Shown here piece after piece: positions 51,724-61,660 of a stretch of DNA of 64,000 nucleotides; within the stretch, counting starts at the first letter, position 1; every line of letters starts with the position of its first letter. The stretch is from Prochlorococcus sp. AG-402-K04 (lineage in GTDB: Bacteria; Cyanobacteriota; Cyanobacteriia; PCC-6307; Cyanobiaceae): assembly GCA_003216895.1 (NCBI GenBank), contig QCID01000003.1, positions 40,746 through 104,745 on the forward strand, in the 5' to 3' direction. Below the pieces are notes generated by a model. That model saw nothing but the letters and a program-made list of their open reading frames with translations. It had not been told where the DNA came from and did no database searches. Made by a program: the position numbers and the translations under genes.

Positions 51724-52341
51724 CTAGCCCGATGAGGTGACTCTGGTTTTGATACGTAATGATGGATCACCAATCCCAGGTGATAGTTCACTTTCTGATA
51801 TTAATTCAGGATCTATACAAGCACAATAAATATTCAAATCTTGAATATTTTCGCCGATTTCTTTAAGACCTTGATTTGCGGCTAATGCTGTAATCACTCT
51901 TATCCTTCTTGCATCAATTTTATTATCTTTAAGATGATTTAAATCTTTTAAAAGTTGTTTACCGGTTGTTATTTGATCTATGTAAAAAATAATTCCTGCA
52001 TTTTCTTCAATTGTTTTAGGTAACCCGCCAATACATAAATTTGAATTCGGTATTAAATTTCTTGCACCTCTAAAGAACTCAAGCCCTGCAGGCAAATATG
52101 GAACTGCCAAAATAGGAATATTTGGATCAATAATTGAGCATTCAGTTGTTCCTGTTGAAGTAGTGACCTGTTCTTTTTTGCTTGGGATCCAATCTCTGAG
52201 AGCTTCATAAGTGAGCCAGGTGCCAAGTTGTTCTAGGCCTGTTGCATAAAGAATTTCTGGAGTAGTAGGGTTCCTTAAAATAGTTAACCAATGTGATATG
52301 AGTGGGTGTGGAGGAACTATTACTCTTAAGCTCATTGACAT
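51724..52341 (-). CDS. uracil phosphoribosyltransferase-like protein (divergent)
   Basis: N-term VPPHPLISHWLTILRNPTTP resembles UPRT; C-terminal motifs diverge. Confidence 0.75.
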   Translation of the reverse strand: MSMSLRVIVPPHPLISHWLTILRNPTTPEILYATGLEQLGTWLTYEALRDWIPSKKEQVTTSTGTTECSIIDPNIPILAVPYLPAGLEFFRGARNLIPNSNLCIGGLPKTIEENAGIIFYIDQITTGKQLLKDLNHLKDNKIDARRIRVITALAANQGLKEIGENIQDLNIYCACIDPELISESELSPGIGDPSLRIKTRVTSSG

Positions 52342-52412
52342 GATTCATTCTTGGCCTTATTTGCCATAACGTGAATATTTAAATTAACTGTTAAAAGTCC
52401 TTTTAAGCTCCA

Positions 52413-52925
52413 ATGAACAAAAAAACTTCTTTCATCTCTGATTTTAAAGCAATTTTTTTTGCTGTATTACTTTTCTTTGTTTTTATATTCCCTGCTCAAA
52501 ATGTTTTCGCGAGAACTCCTGCTGAGATTCGCAATCAAGAAGAACTCAATATTTCCCAAGATATGTCTAGCCAGGACTTAAGTGGAAATGATTTCGTAAA
52601 ACTAGATCTTAAAGGAATAAATTTTAGTGAATCAAACCTTACTGGAGCAGTTTTTAATAATAGTAAATTAAATGGAGCAGATTTGCATGGTGCGCAGCTA
52701 AATGATGCATTGGCATATGCAACTGATTTTGAGGGTGCTGACCTAAGGGATGTCGACTTCAATGGTGCATTATTGATGGAAAGTACCTTCACAAATGCTC
52801 TTATCGATGGAGCGGATTTTACAGATGCGGTAATAAGTCGAATACAGCAAAAAGAATTATGTTCTATGGCTTCTGGAGCAAATTCAAGGACTGGGGAGGA
52901 TACCAGCTATAGTCTTGGTTGTTGA
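52413..52925 (+). CDS. secreted pentapeptide-repeat protein, probably lumenal or periplasmic
   Basis: Signal peptide followed by A(D/N)LxG-type repeats (SNLTGAVFNNSKLNGADLHGAQLNDA...). Confidence 0.88.
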   Translation: MNKKTSFISDFKAIFFAVLLFFVFIFPAQNVFARTPAEIRNQEELNISQDMSSQDLSGNDFVKLDLKGINFSESNLTGAVFNNSKLNGADLHGAQLNDALAYATDFEGADLRDVDFNGALLMESTFTNALIDGADFTDAVISRIQQKELCSMASGANSRTGEDTSYSLGC

Positions 52926-52942
52926 TATGTTGAAAAATATAA

Positions 52943-53983
52943 ATGAGTGATAGTCGTCTACCAGTTACGGTAGTTACAGGATTCTTAGGTTCTGGCAAAA
53001 CAACACTCTTGAGGCATCTTTTAAGTGAAGGTCATCAACGTCTAGCTGTTGTTGTTAATGAATTTGGAACAGTAGGCCTAGATGGAGATCTTCTTAAAAA
53101 CTGTGGTTTTTGCCCTGATGATAAAGTTGATGAAAGGATAGTTGAATTGAATAATGGCTGTTTATGTTGCACTGTTCAAGAGGACTTCCTTCCTGCAATG
53201 GAAGCATTGCTTCTTAGATCAAACCAGCTTGATGGAATTATTATTGAAACCAGTGGTCTTGCTTTGCCAAAGCCTTTACTGCAGGCTCTTAATTGGCCTG
53301 CAATAAGAAGTAAGGTTTTTATTAATGGAGTCGTAACATTAGTTGATGGATATGCACTCTCAAATGGAAGTCCTGTAGGTGATTTAAAAGGTATTAATGA
53401 ACAAATAAAGAGTGACAATAGTATCGACCATTTAACTCCAATAAATGAGCTTTTTAGAGATCAATTGATTTCTGCTGATCTCGTCCTAATTAGTAGGTCT
53501 GATTTGCTCTCTGCAAAAAATCTTTCATTGGTTAGGGATGAGGTGATAAAGCAAGGAAATCACACTACTAATATTCTGACAATATCTAATGGAAAAATTG
53601 AACCTTCATTAATTCTCGATCTTCGCAATGAACAAAAAAATTATATTTCCCGTCTTAATCAAAATGACCATGACCATGACCATGACCATGACCATGTTGA
53701 TGTGATTAGTGAGCATTTAAGATTTGAATTCCCAATTGAGCAAGATGTACTGAGAGAAATACTTATAAAACTTGTTCCGGAATATCAAATCCTTCGGTTA
53801 AAAGGGAGATGCTGGATAGAGGGTAAAGCGTTGCCTCTTCAGATCCAAATGGTTGGATCTAGATTTAATTCATGGTTTGAGAATTCGAATGATGATTCTT
53901 GGAAACCTTCTAGGGCTGGGCTTGATTTAGTATGTTTGAGTCTTAAAGGCGGAGTTGAAAAAGCTTTTGAACGCTCCTTTTAA
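52943..53983 (+). CDS. CobW/COG0523 family metal-chaperone GTPase
   Basis: TGFLGSGKTTLLRHLL, GCLCCTVQEDF, ETSGLALP, and (DH)5 metal-binding-like stretch. Confidence 0.93.
   Translation: MSDSRLPVTVVTGFLGSGKTTLLRHLLSEGHQRLAVVVNEFGTVGLDGDLLKNCGFCPDDKVDERIVELNNGCLCCTVQEDFLPAMEALLLRSNQLDGIIIETSGLALPKPLLQALNWPAIRSKVFINGVVTLVDGYALSNGSPVGDLKGINEQIKSDNSIDHLTPINELFRDQLISADLVLISRSDLLSAKNLSLVRDEVIKQGNHTTNILTISNGKIEPSLILDLRNEQKNYISRLNQNDHDHDHDHDHVDVISEHLRFEFPIEQDVLREILIKLVPEYQILRLKGRCWIEGKALPLQIQMVGSRFNSWFENSNDDSWKPSRAGLDLVCLSLKGGVEKAFERSF
53666..53695 (+). repeat. hexanucleotide tandem repeat (gaccat)x5 inside CobW gene
   Basis: Five exact GACCAT copies, in frame, encoding DHDHDHDHDH. Confidence 0.95.
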
Positions 53984-54053
53984 TTAATTGGCTCAAATTA
54001 TTATATTTATATTAAAAATAGGTTGTTTTTATGCATATTTCCGCGATTCTTTG

Positions 54054-54081
54054 TGATGTAAGAGATAATTCTCTTACATCA
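54054..54081. terminator. hairpin downstream of CobW gene, candidate terminator
   Basis: tgatgtaagaga-taat-tctcttacatca, perfect 12-bp stem; only a broken T-rich tail follows. Confidence 0.5.
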
Positions 54082-54112
54082 AATTTTAAGAGTTTTTAAT
54101 CCGACTTTTATT

Positions 54113-54298
54113 GTGAGTAACGCAGTTTCCACTACCGAAAAAAATCTAGTTCAAAGTCCTCCCAATACTTTGAATATAAGAACCTGCAATAAATGTGGTG
54201 GTAATGGATATATGAAATCTAGCCCAAATTGTTATCACACTTGTCTGACATGCCTAGGTAAGGGACTAATCAATGAACAAAGGGAAAATATCAATTAG
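54113..54298 (+). CDS. small zinc-ribbon-like protein (DnaJ-type CxxCxGxG)
   Basis: CNKCGGNGY...CYHTCLTCLGKG in 61 aa. Confidence 0.7.
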   Translation: MSNAVSTTEKNLVQSPPNTLNIRTCNKCGGNGYMKSSPNCYHTCLTCLGKGLINEQRENIN

Positions 54299-54339
54299 TA
54301 AATTATCAGATATTATCTACAATAAATTTCTAACCCTTC

Positions 54340-54660
54340 TTGCTTGGGTTAACCAAGGAAAAGGAAAATCCTATTAATTTTTTAAAAGTGTCTTTATTTA
54401 AAGCTAGAGTTTTTGTTCATTTAAGACCTTCAGTTTTAGATCCTGCGGGAGAGGCTACTCGATCAGCTACAAAAAGATTAGGAATTGATGGTGTTACGCA
54501 GCTAAGAATTGGCAAATCTATTGAACTTGAAATCGAAGCGGCAAGTAAGGAGGATGCTCGATTGAAGATTGAGTTAATGAGTGATCGATTGCTCGCAAAC
54601 CCTGTTATTGAGGACTGGACTTTGGAATTTAAGGACGAACAGAAAGCACTTACAACCTAA
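54340..54660 (+). CDS. purS: phosphoribosylformylglycinamidine synthase subunit PurS
   Basis: [27 protein letters not shown]; followed by purQ; true start may be GTG at 54388. Confidence 0.93.
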   Translation: MLGLTKEKENPINFLKVSLFKARVFVHLRPSVLDPAGEATRSATKRLGIDGVTQLRIGKSIELEIEAASKEDARLKIELMSDRLLANPVIEDWTLEFKDEQKALTT

Positions 54661-54665
54661 AAAAA

Positions 54666-55319
54666 ATGAATATTGGAATAATTGTTTTTCCTGGATCTAA
54701 CTGCGACAGGGACGTCAGGTGGGCAACTGAAGGATGCCTAGGAATTCCTACAAGTTTTCTATGGCATGAAACTACTGATCTAGATGGTTTTGACGCAATT
54801 GTCATTCCAGGGGGGTTTAGTTATGGAGATTATTTACGTTGTGGCGCAATAGCAAGATTTGCGCCTGTTTTAAATTCTTTAATCTCTTTTGTTGATAAAG
54901 GTGGAAAAGTTCTTGGTATTTGTAATGGGTTCCAAATACTTACTGAACTCGGTCTCTTGCAAGGAGCTTTGACAAGAAATAAGAATCTACATTTTATTTG
55001 TGATAGAGCAAATTTATCTATTGCAAGCACAAAATCATCTTGGATGAAAAATTATAAAAAACATGATTTTATTTCACTACCTATCGCTCATGGAGAAGGT
55101 AGATATCAATGTAGCCACGATGTCTTGAAAAAATTGCAGGATGATGATTCGGTTGCTCTTAGATACGCAGATAATCCAAATGGTTCAATCCATGATATTG
55201 CTGGAATCACAAATAAAAAGGGGAATGTTTTGGGGATGATGCCACATCCGGAAAGAGCTTGTGATGAGGCTTTAGGTCATATTGATGGCAAATCAATCCT
55301 TAGTACTCTTCTTTCTTGA
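54666..55319 (+). CDS. purQ: phosphoribosylformylglycinamidine synthase subunit PurQ
   Basis: [53 protein letters not shown]. Confidence 0.97.
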   Translation: MNIGIIVFPGSNCDRDVRWATEGCLGIPTSFLWHETTDLDGFDAIVIPGGFSYGDYLRCGAIARFAPVLNSLISFVDKGGKVLGICNGFQILTELGLLQGALTRNKNLHFICDRANLSIASTKSSWMKNYKKHDFISLPIAHGEGRYQCSHDVLKKLQDDDSVALRYADNPNGSIHDIAGITNKKGNVLGMMPHPERACDEALGHIDGKSILSTLLS

Positions 55320-55338
55320 ATGTGTAAATCTAGGCATT

Positions 55339-55378
55339 AAAAAAGCTGCTATCAACAATAGAGATAGCAGCCTTTTTT
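55339..55378. terminator. bidirectional intrinsic terminator between purQ and class I aldolase
   Basis: A-run, gctgctatc/gatagcagc stem, T-run; symmetric for both strands. Confidence 0.9.
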
Positions 55379-55391
55379 TAGCTTTTATGGT

Positions 55392-56459
55392 TTAGTACTT
55401 GTAGCCAGCTACAAATAATTGTTCATCAGAAGAAGGCTGAGAACCAGCAACATACAATCCTTTTGATGCCTCAGAGTTCGCCTGAGCCCTTGCGATCAAT
55501 GCTTTTTGTCCATCAGCGGTGTTTGATCCTTTCCATGCTTTTAGACATGAATGTTGTAGAGCACGGCCATATGAGAATGAAACATTCCACTTTGCCTTTC
55601 TGTCTATCTTGTTCATCAGGTTCAAATAAACTGATGCAGCTTCCTCGCTCAAACCACCTGAAAGGAAAGTAATACCAGGAACACTGGCTGGTACACAGCG
55701 TTCCATTGTGCGGATTGTCATCTCAGCAACTTGCTGAGGATCAGCTTTTGTTGAGCTATCAGCACCTTGTACTGTCATGGATGGCTTTAGAAGTGTTCCC
55801 TCTAGAAGTACACCGTTTACCTGGCAAGCTAGATAAACTTCTTTAATTACTTCTTCTTGAACTGCTGCTGTCTTTTCAATTGAATGTGAACCATCCATTA
55901 GGATTTCTGGTTCAATAATTGGAACTAAGCCTGATTCTTGTACTGATCTAGCGTATCTAGCTAGACCCCAAGCATTTTCCCTGATTGAAAGTTTAGAAGG
56001 ACAACCATCATCTGTTATTTGAAGAACTGCTCTCCACTTGGCAAATCTTGCACCTTGCTCGTAATAATCAGCAGCTCTTTCAACAAGGCCGTCTAAACCT
56101 GAACAGAAAGTTTCTACATCGTGTCCACCAGCTAATGGTCTTAGACCTTTATCAACCTTTATTCCTGGAATTATTCCTAGCTTTTCAAGCTTTTTAACCA
56201 TTGGCTCACCATCTGGATGGTTCTGGAAAAGAGTTTCTTCAAAAAGAATTGCTCCACTTATAAAGTTTCCAAGACCTTCTGTGGTGAAAAGCATACCTCT
56301 ATATGCTTTTCTATTGTCCTCAGTGTTCTCAACACCTATAGAAGCAAGTCTTTTTCCTACTGTTTTGGTTGATTCATCAACAGCAAGAATCCCTTTGCCT
56401 GGCTGGGCTATGGCACTTGCTGTTTTCTTTAGTTCTTCTGCGTAGTACGAGAGTGCCAT
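55392..56459 (-). CDS. fructose-bisphosphate aldolase class I
   Basis: GILAVDESTKTVGKRLASIGVENTEDNRKAYRGMLFTTEGL, GIKVDKGLRPLAGG, ARFAKWRAVLQI, PEILMDGSH, C-terminal Tyr (AGYKY). Confidence 0.97.
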   Translation of the reverse strand: MALSYYAEELKKTASAIAQPGKGILAVDESTKTVGKRLASIGVENTEDNRKAYRGMLFTTEGLGNFISGAILFEETLFQNHPDGEPMVKKLEKLGIIPGIKVDKGLRPLAGGHDVETFCSGLDGLVERAADYYEQGARFAKWRAVLQITDDGCPSKLSIRENAWGLARYARSVQESGLVPIIEPEILMDGSHSIEKTAAVQEEVIKEVYLACQVNGVLLEGTLLKPSMTVQGADSSTKADPQQVAEMTIRTMERCVPASVPGITFLSGGLSEEAASVYLNLMNKIDRKAKWNVSFSYGRALQHSCLKAWKGSNTADGQKALIARAQANSEASKGLYVAGSQPSSDEQLFVAGYKY

Positions 56460-56557
56460 TTATGCAACAAAAATTTCCTTAAGATTATTCCATATCAACG
56501 GCCCTTTTTGTTGTTTATTACACCTAAAAATTCTTTTTTGCTTTTTAATGAATTTCT

Positions 56558-57655
56558 TTAATTGATTTCAAGCTTCATTCCCATTGAGTTTGATTCTTTG
56601 ACCTTGTCGCAAACTTTTTGGCTGGCTAATCCCTCAGCTAAGCCTGGGATAACAGGCGTACCGTCTTTTATGCTTTGAGCCCACCAGCTTTGTATTCTTG
56701 CAACGGGAGCAATTCTTCCATCTGTCCAGATTTTAGAAAAGGAAAGATCTGTATCTGGTTGAATATTTTTAAGAACTTCTCCTTTAGTTGAGTACCACAA
56801 ACCAAATCCGTGGACATAATCGTTCTGGTTGTCGCTGCTAAGCACAAGAGTTCCAGTACTCCCATATATTTCCAGACTAAATCCCCTGCTTTGTTTTGTT
56901 ACTGCAGACAGATTAACTTGGACTGGAATCAGATTGTTATTAATGCTTTTTATTTGTAGTTGAGAAATACTTACATCTTCACTTGTTACTTGCCTAATGG
57001 TTTTTGATTGTGGACAAACTCTTTCTTTAATTGAAGTTGAATTTATTGCGCTTAAGGAATGAGTTGGACCAATTAGCCAATGAATCATGTCAAAAGCATG
57101 GGTACCTAAAGCTCCCAAGACCCCTCCACCAGAATCTTTATCTGAATACCAATTCCATGGCCTATCGGGATTGGCTCTGCTACTCATTAGCCAATCTAGT
57201 TTTACAAAATAAGGTTCATCTAGGTTTTTTTCAATTATTCGCTTTGCTTGCATGAACAAAGGAACAGCTCGATATTCGTAATCGACAGCTATTTTTGTAT
57301 TTCTTTGGAGAGCATTTCTTTGAAGCTCTTTTACCTCGTCAGAGTTTAAGCAAGTTGGCTTTTCTAGTAAAAGATGTTTTCCCGCTTCAATTGCCTCAAG
57401 TGCCAGCTCGTATCTGGGGGCTGGAGGAGTGGCTATGATTATTCCATCTATTTCGGAATCATTAACTAAATTTTCCCAGGACTCGTAAGCATGAAGATTG
57501 TGCTTATTACAGGCCTCTTTAAGCCTTTCTGGACGCGGATGCCACAAACCAATAAGCTCAATATTCTTATTAAACGATGATGCAGGGATATGAACAGTTT
57601 CACCGAAACCTAGTCCTGCAATAGCTATGCGGAGCGGATGATCTGTATTTATCAT
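56558..57655 (-). CDS. Gfo/Idh/MocA family oxidoreductase
   Basis: IAIAGLGFGETVHIPA, IIATPPAPRYELALEAIEAGKHLLLEKP, GGGVLGALGTHAFDMIHWLIG. Confidence 0.93.
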   Translation of the reverse strand: MINTDHPLRIAIAGLGFGETVHIPASSFNKNIELIGLWHPRPERLKEACNKHNLHAYESWENLVNDSEIDGIIIATPPAPRYELALEAIEAGKHLLLEKPTCLNSDEVKELQRNALQRNTKIAVDYEYRAVPLFMQAKRIIEKNLDEPYFVKLDWLMSSRANPDRPWNWYSDKDSGGGVLGALGTHAFDMIHWLIGPTHSLSAINSTSIKERVCPQSKTIRQVTSEDVSISQLQIKSINNNLIPVQVNLSAVTKQSRGFSLEIYGSTGTLVLSSDNQNDYVHGFGLWYSTKGEVLKNIQPDTDLSFSKIWTDGRIAPVARIQSWWAQSIKDGTPVIPGLAEGLASQKVCDKVKESNSMGMKLEIN

Positions 57656-57676
57656 TCTTTTAAATAATTAATGTGT

Positions 57677-58090
57677 TTAAACATTTTTGCAGCTATCTGA
57701 AATCAAATCGTCTAACAGTTTATCCCCATTAGGGTCTTCCCATTTTGCAGTTAAATTCTTTTTACCGTTAACTGAAATATCTTTGAACTTAGTAGTTAAA
57801 CAATTTATTTGCATTATATAAATATTCTCCTCCATTTTCTTTGCATTGTTGGTTTCGGTTTTTAAGTATTTTGTTTTTAGTTCTATTATTCCTTCTTCTT
57901 TAATATCAATACTATCTCTATCTAAATATTGAATTCCTGCAGACGTTTTGCTAACTTCAACCCAGCTGATACTGGCCCCATATACTAAATTTGTTCTATT
58001 GAATAAATTTACTGACATTATGACTAATAGTACTAATATATTTACAAGATAATGATAATTATTTTTTATCTTTTGATTCGTTTTAAGCAT
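57677..58090 (-). CDS. hypothetical secreted protein
   Basis: N-terminal hydrophobic signal-like segment, then [21 protein letters not shown]. Confidence 0.65.
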   Translation of the reverse strand: MLKTNQKIKNNYHYLVNILVLLVIMSVNLFNRTNLVYGASISWVEVSKTSAGIQYLDRDSIDIKEEGIIELKTKYLKTETNNAKKMEENIYIMQINCLTTKFKDISVNGKKNLTAKWEDPNGDKLLDDLISDSCKNV

Positions 58091-58967
58091 TAGTTTGTAA
58101 TTTTACTTCTTGCGTCTTATGTAATCGAAGTATTTTTGCAAGCGTATCTTTAAGTTCCGTCCTTGGTACGATCGTATCTACAAAACCATGCTCTTGAAGA
58201 TATTCTGCTGTTTGGAAATTATCAGGCAGTTTTTCTCTAAGTGTTTGTTCAATTACTCTTCTCCCTGCAAATCCAATCAGTGCTTTTGGCTCTGCAAGTA
58301 TTAAATCTCCAAGCATCGCAAAACTAGCAGTAACTCCCCCGGTGGTGGGATGAGTAAGCAAGGGCATATAAAGCAATTGAGCATCTCTATGCCTTTCTAG
58401 TGCTCCTGAAATTTTTGCCATTTGCATAAGGCTTAACATCCCTTCTTGCATTCGAGCACCACCTGATGCGCAAACTATTAGCAATGGTAATTTTTTTTTG
58501 GTTGAGTGTTCGATAAGACGTGTAATTTTCTCTCCTACGACAGATCCCATTGAGCCACCCATGAATCTAAAATCCATAACTGCTAATGCCATAGGGATAG
58601 AATCGACTTCGCATGTCCCTGTCAGCACACCATCTTTGAGCCCCGTACTTGCCTGACTTTCTCTGAGCCTGTCTGCATAAGCTCGTCGATCTTTAAAACC
58701 TAGAGGGTCAACAGGAGTAATATGATTATTGATTGATTTAAATGTATTTGGATCAGTAATTAGTCTTATTCTCTCTTCGCTATCTATCCGATTGTGGTGA
58801 TTGCAATTACTACAGACACTGCAATTATCGATTAAATCTTTTCTATAAACAACTTGTCCACATTCTGGACATTTTTCCCATAGTCCATCACTTTCTTCAG
58901 ATTCCTGAGTTACTTTGCCAACAAATTGGCCTTTTCTTCTATCAGCAAACCAGTCGAATAATGACAC
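58083..58967 (-). CDS. accD: acetyl-CoA carboxylase carboxyltransferase subunit beta
   Basis: CPECGQ...CSVCNHH-type zinc ribbon, [33 protein letters not shown]. Confidence 0.97.
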   Translation of the reverse strand: MSLFDWFADRRKGQFVGKVTQESEESDGLWEKCPECGQVVYRKDLIDNCSVCSNCNHHNRIDSEERIRLITDPNTFKSINNHITPVDPLGFKDRRAYADRLRESQASTGLKDGVLTGTCEVDSIPMALAVMDFRFMGGSMGSVVGEKITRLIEHSTKKKLPLLIVCASGGARMQEGMLSLMQMAKISGALERHRDAQLLYMPLLTHPTTGGVTASFAMLGDLILAEPKALIGFAGRRVIEQTLREKLPDNFQTAEYLQEHGFVDTIVPRTELKDTLAKILRLHKTQEVKLQTNA

Positions 58968-59026
58968 AGCTATTTAGTGATTGAATTTAATTTAATACCC
59001 TGAGTCCCATTAATGTATTAGAAAGT

Positions 59027-59503
59027 TCAAATCTTATCTATAATCCAAGAACATAATATCCCAATTGCGAGGAATGGTGCAAAAGGATACTGTTGTAATG
59101 GTTTAAATCTTTTTGTAATTTTTCCATGCAAACTATATATAGCTGATAGAAAAAATGAAATGTATAATGATAAAAAAACCAATTCAATACCAAGCCATAT
59201 TGTGCTGTAAGACGAGAGTTTTATATCACCCATTCCTAATGAATTTACTCCAAAAATCTTATAACTTAGATAACTGATAGAATACATAATTATAAAAATA
59301 ATAATCATTGATACAGAATTATTTATTATTAACCATGTAATATCTATTCCTTGATTTGATAAGCCAAAGCATAACAAGTAAAGAATACCTGAAATAGAAA
59401 ATAATTTTAATTTATTTTCGCTTATTAGCAGTGTGTTTTTATCTTCTATAGATATAGAAGACAAGAAGTATAAAAGTATTAAAGTGAAGAATATATTAAT
59501 CAA
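59027..59503 (-). CDS. type IV prepilin peptidase-like (A24), peptidase domain only
   Basis: GMGDIKL motif in multi-TM 158-aa protein, C-terminal YPFAPFLAIGIL. Confidence 0.75.
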   Translation of the reverse strand: MINIFFTLILLYFLSSISIEDKNTLLISENKLKLFSISGILYLLCFGLSNQGIDITWLIINNSVSMIIIFIIMYSISYLSYKIFGVNSLGMGDIKLSSYSTIWLGIELVFLSLYISFFLSAIYSLHGKITKRFKPLQQYPFAPFLAIGILCSWIIDKI

Positions 59504-59564
59504 AATTATTTATTAGCTTAATCTAGTAATACTTTATCTAATTGGCTTAAATTGATTTATTTTA

Positions 59565-60467
59565 TTATCCTGCAGCTTTTTTCTCTTCTATCATTTTATG
59601 AATAATAGGTGTAAGAATAAGTTCCATAGCAAATCCCATTTTTCCTCCATTAACAACAATACTTGTAGGACTTGACATGAATGAATCGTGTATCATTCCT
59701 AATAAGTACTGGAAGTCAATTCCCCATTTTTCTCTTGAACCTTTTCTGAAATGAATAATTACAAAACTTTCGTCAGGTGTTGGAATGTTTCTACAAATAA
59801 ATGGGTTTGAAGTATCAATTGTAGGTACTCTCTGGAAGTTAATATCTGTTCGACTAAATTGGGGGCATATGTGATTAATGTAATCAGGCATTCTTCTTAG
59901 GATTGTATCAACTATCGTTTCTGCTGAGTATCCTCTTTCTGCATTATCTCGATGTATTTTTTGTATCCATTCGAGATTGGTAATGGGCACTACACCAACA
60001 AGTAAATCAGCGAATGAAGCTACATCATAATCTTTTCCTACTACTCCACCGTGTAGTCCCTCATAAAATAATAGGTCTGTTCCTGTTGGAATATCTTCCC
60101 AGGGAGTGAATTGACCTGGATCTAATTTTGTTCCTAAACGAGTGTTGTGTTCCTCTGCTTCTTCTGGGCTATGTAAATAATATCTTTTCTGACCTCCCCC
60201 AGTTTTTCCATATTGATTAAATAGGTCTTCTAACTTGTCGAATAAATTTGCCTCTGGTCCAAAATGAGAAAAGTTTTCACCTCTTGAAAGTGCCTCAGAC
60301 ATTGCTTTTTTCATAGGCATCCTTTCAAAACGGTGATAACTATCTCCTTCAACAACTGCAGGAACAATCTTTTCACGAGCAAATATATGCTCAAATGCTC
60401 TTTTAACTGTGCTTGTTCCTGCTCCGGATGAACCAGTTACAGCTACTACTGGGTGAAGCTTTGACAT
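59565..60467 (-). CDS. prk: phosphoribulokinase
   Basis: VAVTGSSGAGTSTVKRAFEHIF, EGDSYHRFERM, FYEGLHGGV. Confidence 0.97.
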   Translation of the reverse strand: MSKLHPVVAVTGSSGAGTSTVKRAFEHIFAREKIVPAVVEGDSYHRFERMPMKKAMSEALSRGENFSHFGPEANLFDKLEDLFNQYGKTGGGQKRYYLHSPEEAEEHNTRLGTKLDPGQFTPWEDIPTGTDLLFYEGLHGGVVGKDYDVASFADLLVGVVPITNLEWIQKIHRDNAERGYSAETIVDTILRRMPDYINHICPQFSRTDINFQRVPTIDTSNPFICRNIPTPDESFVIIHFRKGSREKWGIDFQYLLGMIHDSFMSSPTSIVVNGGKMGFAMELILTPIIHKMIEEKKAAG

Positions 60468-60554
60468 CGACGCTTATGTATTGACTTTCATTTTTACAGG
60501 TCGACTGACCCTCAAAGGGAAACTATTCAAAGAGTTTTTTAATTTGTGAACTAA

Positions 60555-61634
60555 TTATTTTAATTTTTCTGCCAATAGATCACCCATTTGAGAGCAACCA
60601 ACCTGTTTAGTTGTCTCATTGCTCATTAAGTCAAACGTCCTGTAGCCGTCATTAAGAATTTCGTTAATTGCATTTTCCAGATAATTTCCCGCTTTTGTTT
60701 CATTAAAGGCAATTTTTAACATCATTGCCGCAGATAAAAGCATTGCTATTGGATTAGCTACATCTTTTCCTGCTATGTCAGGTGCCGAACCATGAACAGG
60801 TTCAAAGACGCCCGGGCCATCAACGGTTAATGAAGCAGAAGGAAGCATGCCAATTGAGCCTGTAAGCATTGCTGCTATATCGCTAAGAATATCTCCAAAT
60901 AAATTACTTGTAAGAATCACATCAAACTGGCTTGGATCTCTAACAAGTTGCATTGCGGCATTATCTACATATTGATGAGTTAGCTCTATGTCTTTGTAAT
61001 TATTAGAAACTAATATGGTTTCTTCTCTCCATAATTGACTTACATCTAAAACATTTGCTTTATCAACTGAGCAAACTTTTTGATTTCTTTGTTTGGCCAA
61101 ATTGAAAGCAATTTCTGCTATTCGATTAACTTCCTCGGAAGTGTAAGTCATCGTATTAAATGCTCTTTCTCCCTTTTCTGTTTTTATCCTTCCTTTTGGT
61201 TCTCCAAAGTAAATACCGCTAGTAAGTTCTCTAACTACTAATAAATCAACTTCTTTAACAAACTCTTCCTTCAAGCTACTTGCTTTTGTTAAGGATGGAA
61301 TTATTTTTACTGGTCTTAAATTGGCAAAAAGATCCAAAGAAGATCTAAGATTAAGTAGGCCTGTCTCAGGTCTTTTCTCTCTAGGCAATTTGTCATACTT
61401 CGGATCACCAATAGCCGCTAACAAAACAGCATCAGAGTTCTTACATTCTTGAAGAGTTTTGTCTGGGAAGGGAATACCATCGGAATCTATAGCTGATCCA
61501 CCAAAAGGCATTTCCTTGAATTTGATTCCAAAGCCAAATTTCATTGAAACAAGTTCAAGGATTTTCTGTGTGACGTTTGTTATCTCTGGACCAATTCCAT
61601 CACCTGGCAATAATGTTATTTTGTAAGACTTCAT
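60555..61634 (-). CDS. leuB: 3-isopropylmalate dehydrogenase
   Basis: LLPGDGIGPEI, RELTSGIYFGEPKG, NLFGDILSDIAAMLTGSIGMLPSASL. Confidence 0.97.
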   Translation of the reverse strand: MKSYKITLLPGDGIGPEITNVTQKILELVSMKFGFGIKFKEMPFGGSAIDSDGIPFPDKTLQECKNSDAVLLAAIGDPKYDKLPREKRPETGLLNLRSSLDLFANLRPVKIIPSLTKASSLKEEFVKEVDLLVVRELTSGIYFGEPKGRIKTEKGERAFNTMTYTSEEVNRIAEIAFNLAKQRNQKVCSVDKANVLDVSQLWREETILVSNNYKDIELTHQYVDNAAMQLVRDPSQFDVILTSNLFGDILSDIAAMLTGSIGMLPSASLTVDGPGVFEPVHGSAPDIAGKDVANPIAMLLSAAMMLKIAFNETKAGNYLENAINEILNDGYRTFDLMSNETTKQVGCSQMGDLLAEKLK

Positions 61635-61660
61635 TTGTTCATATTAATCAAGGGAAAAAC

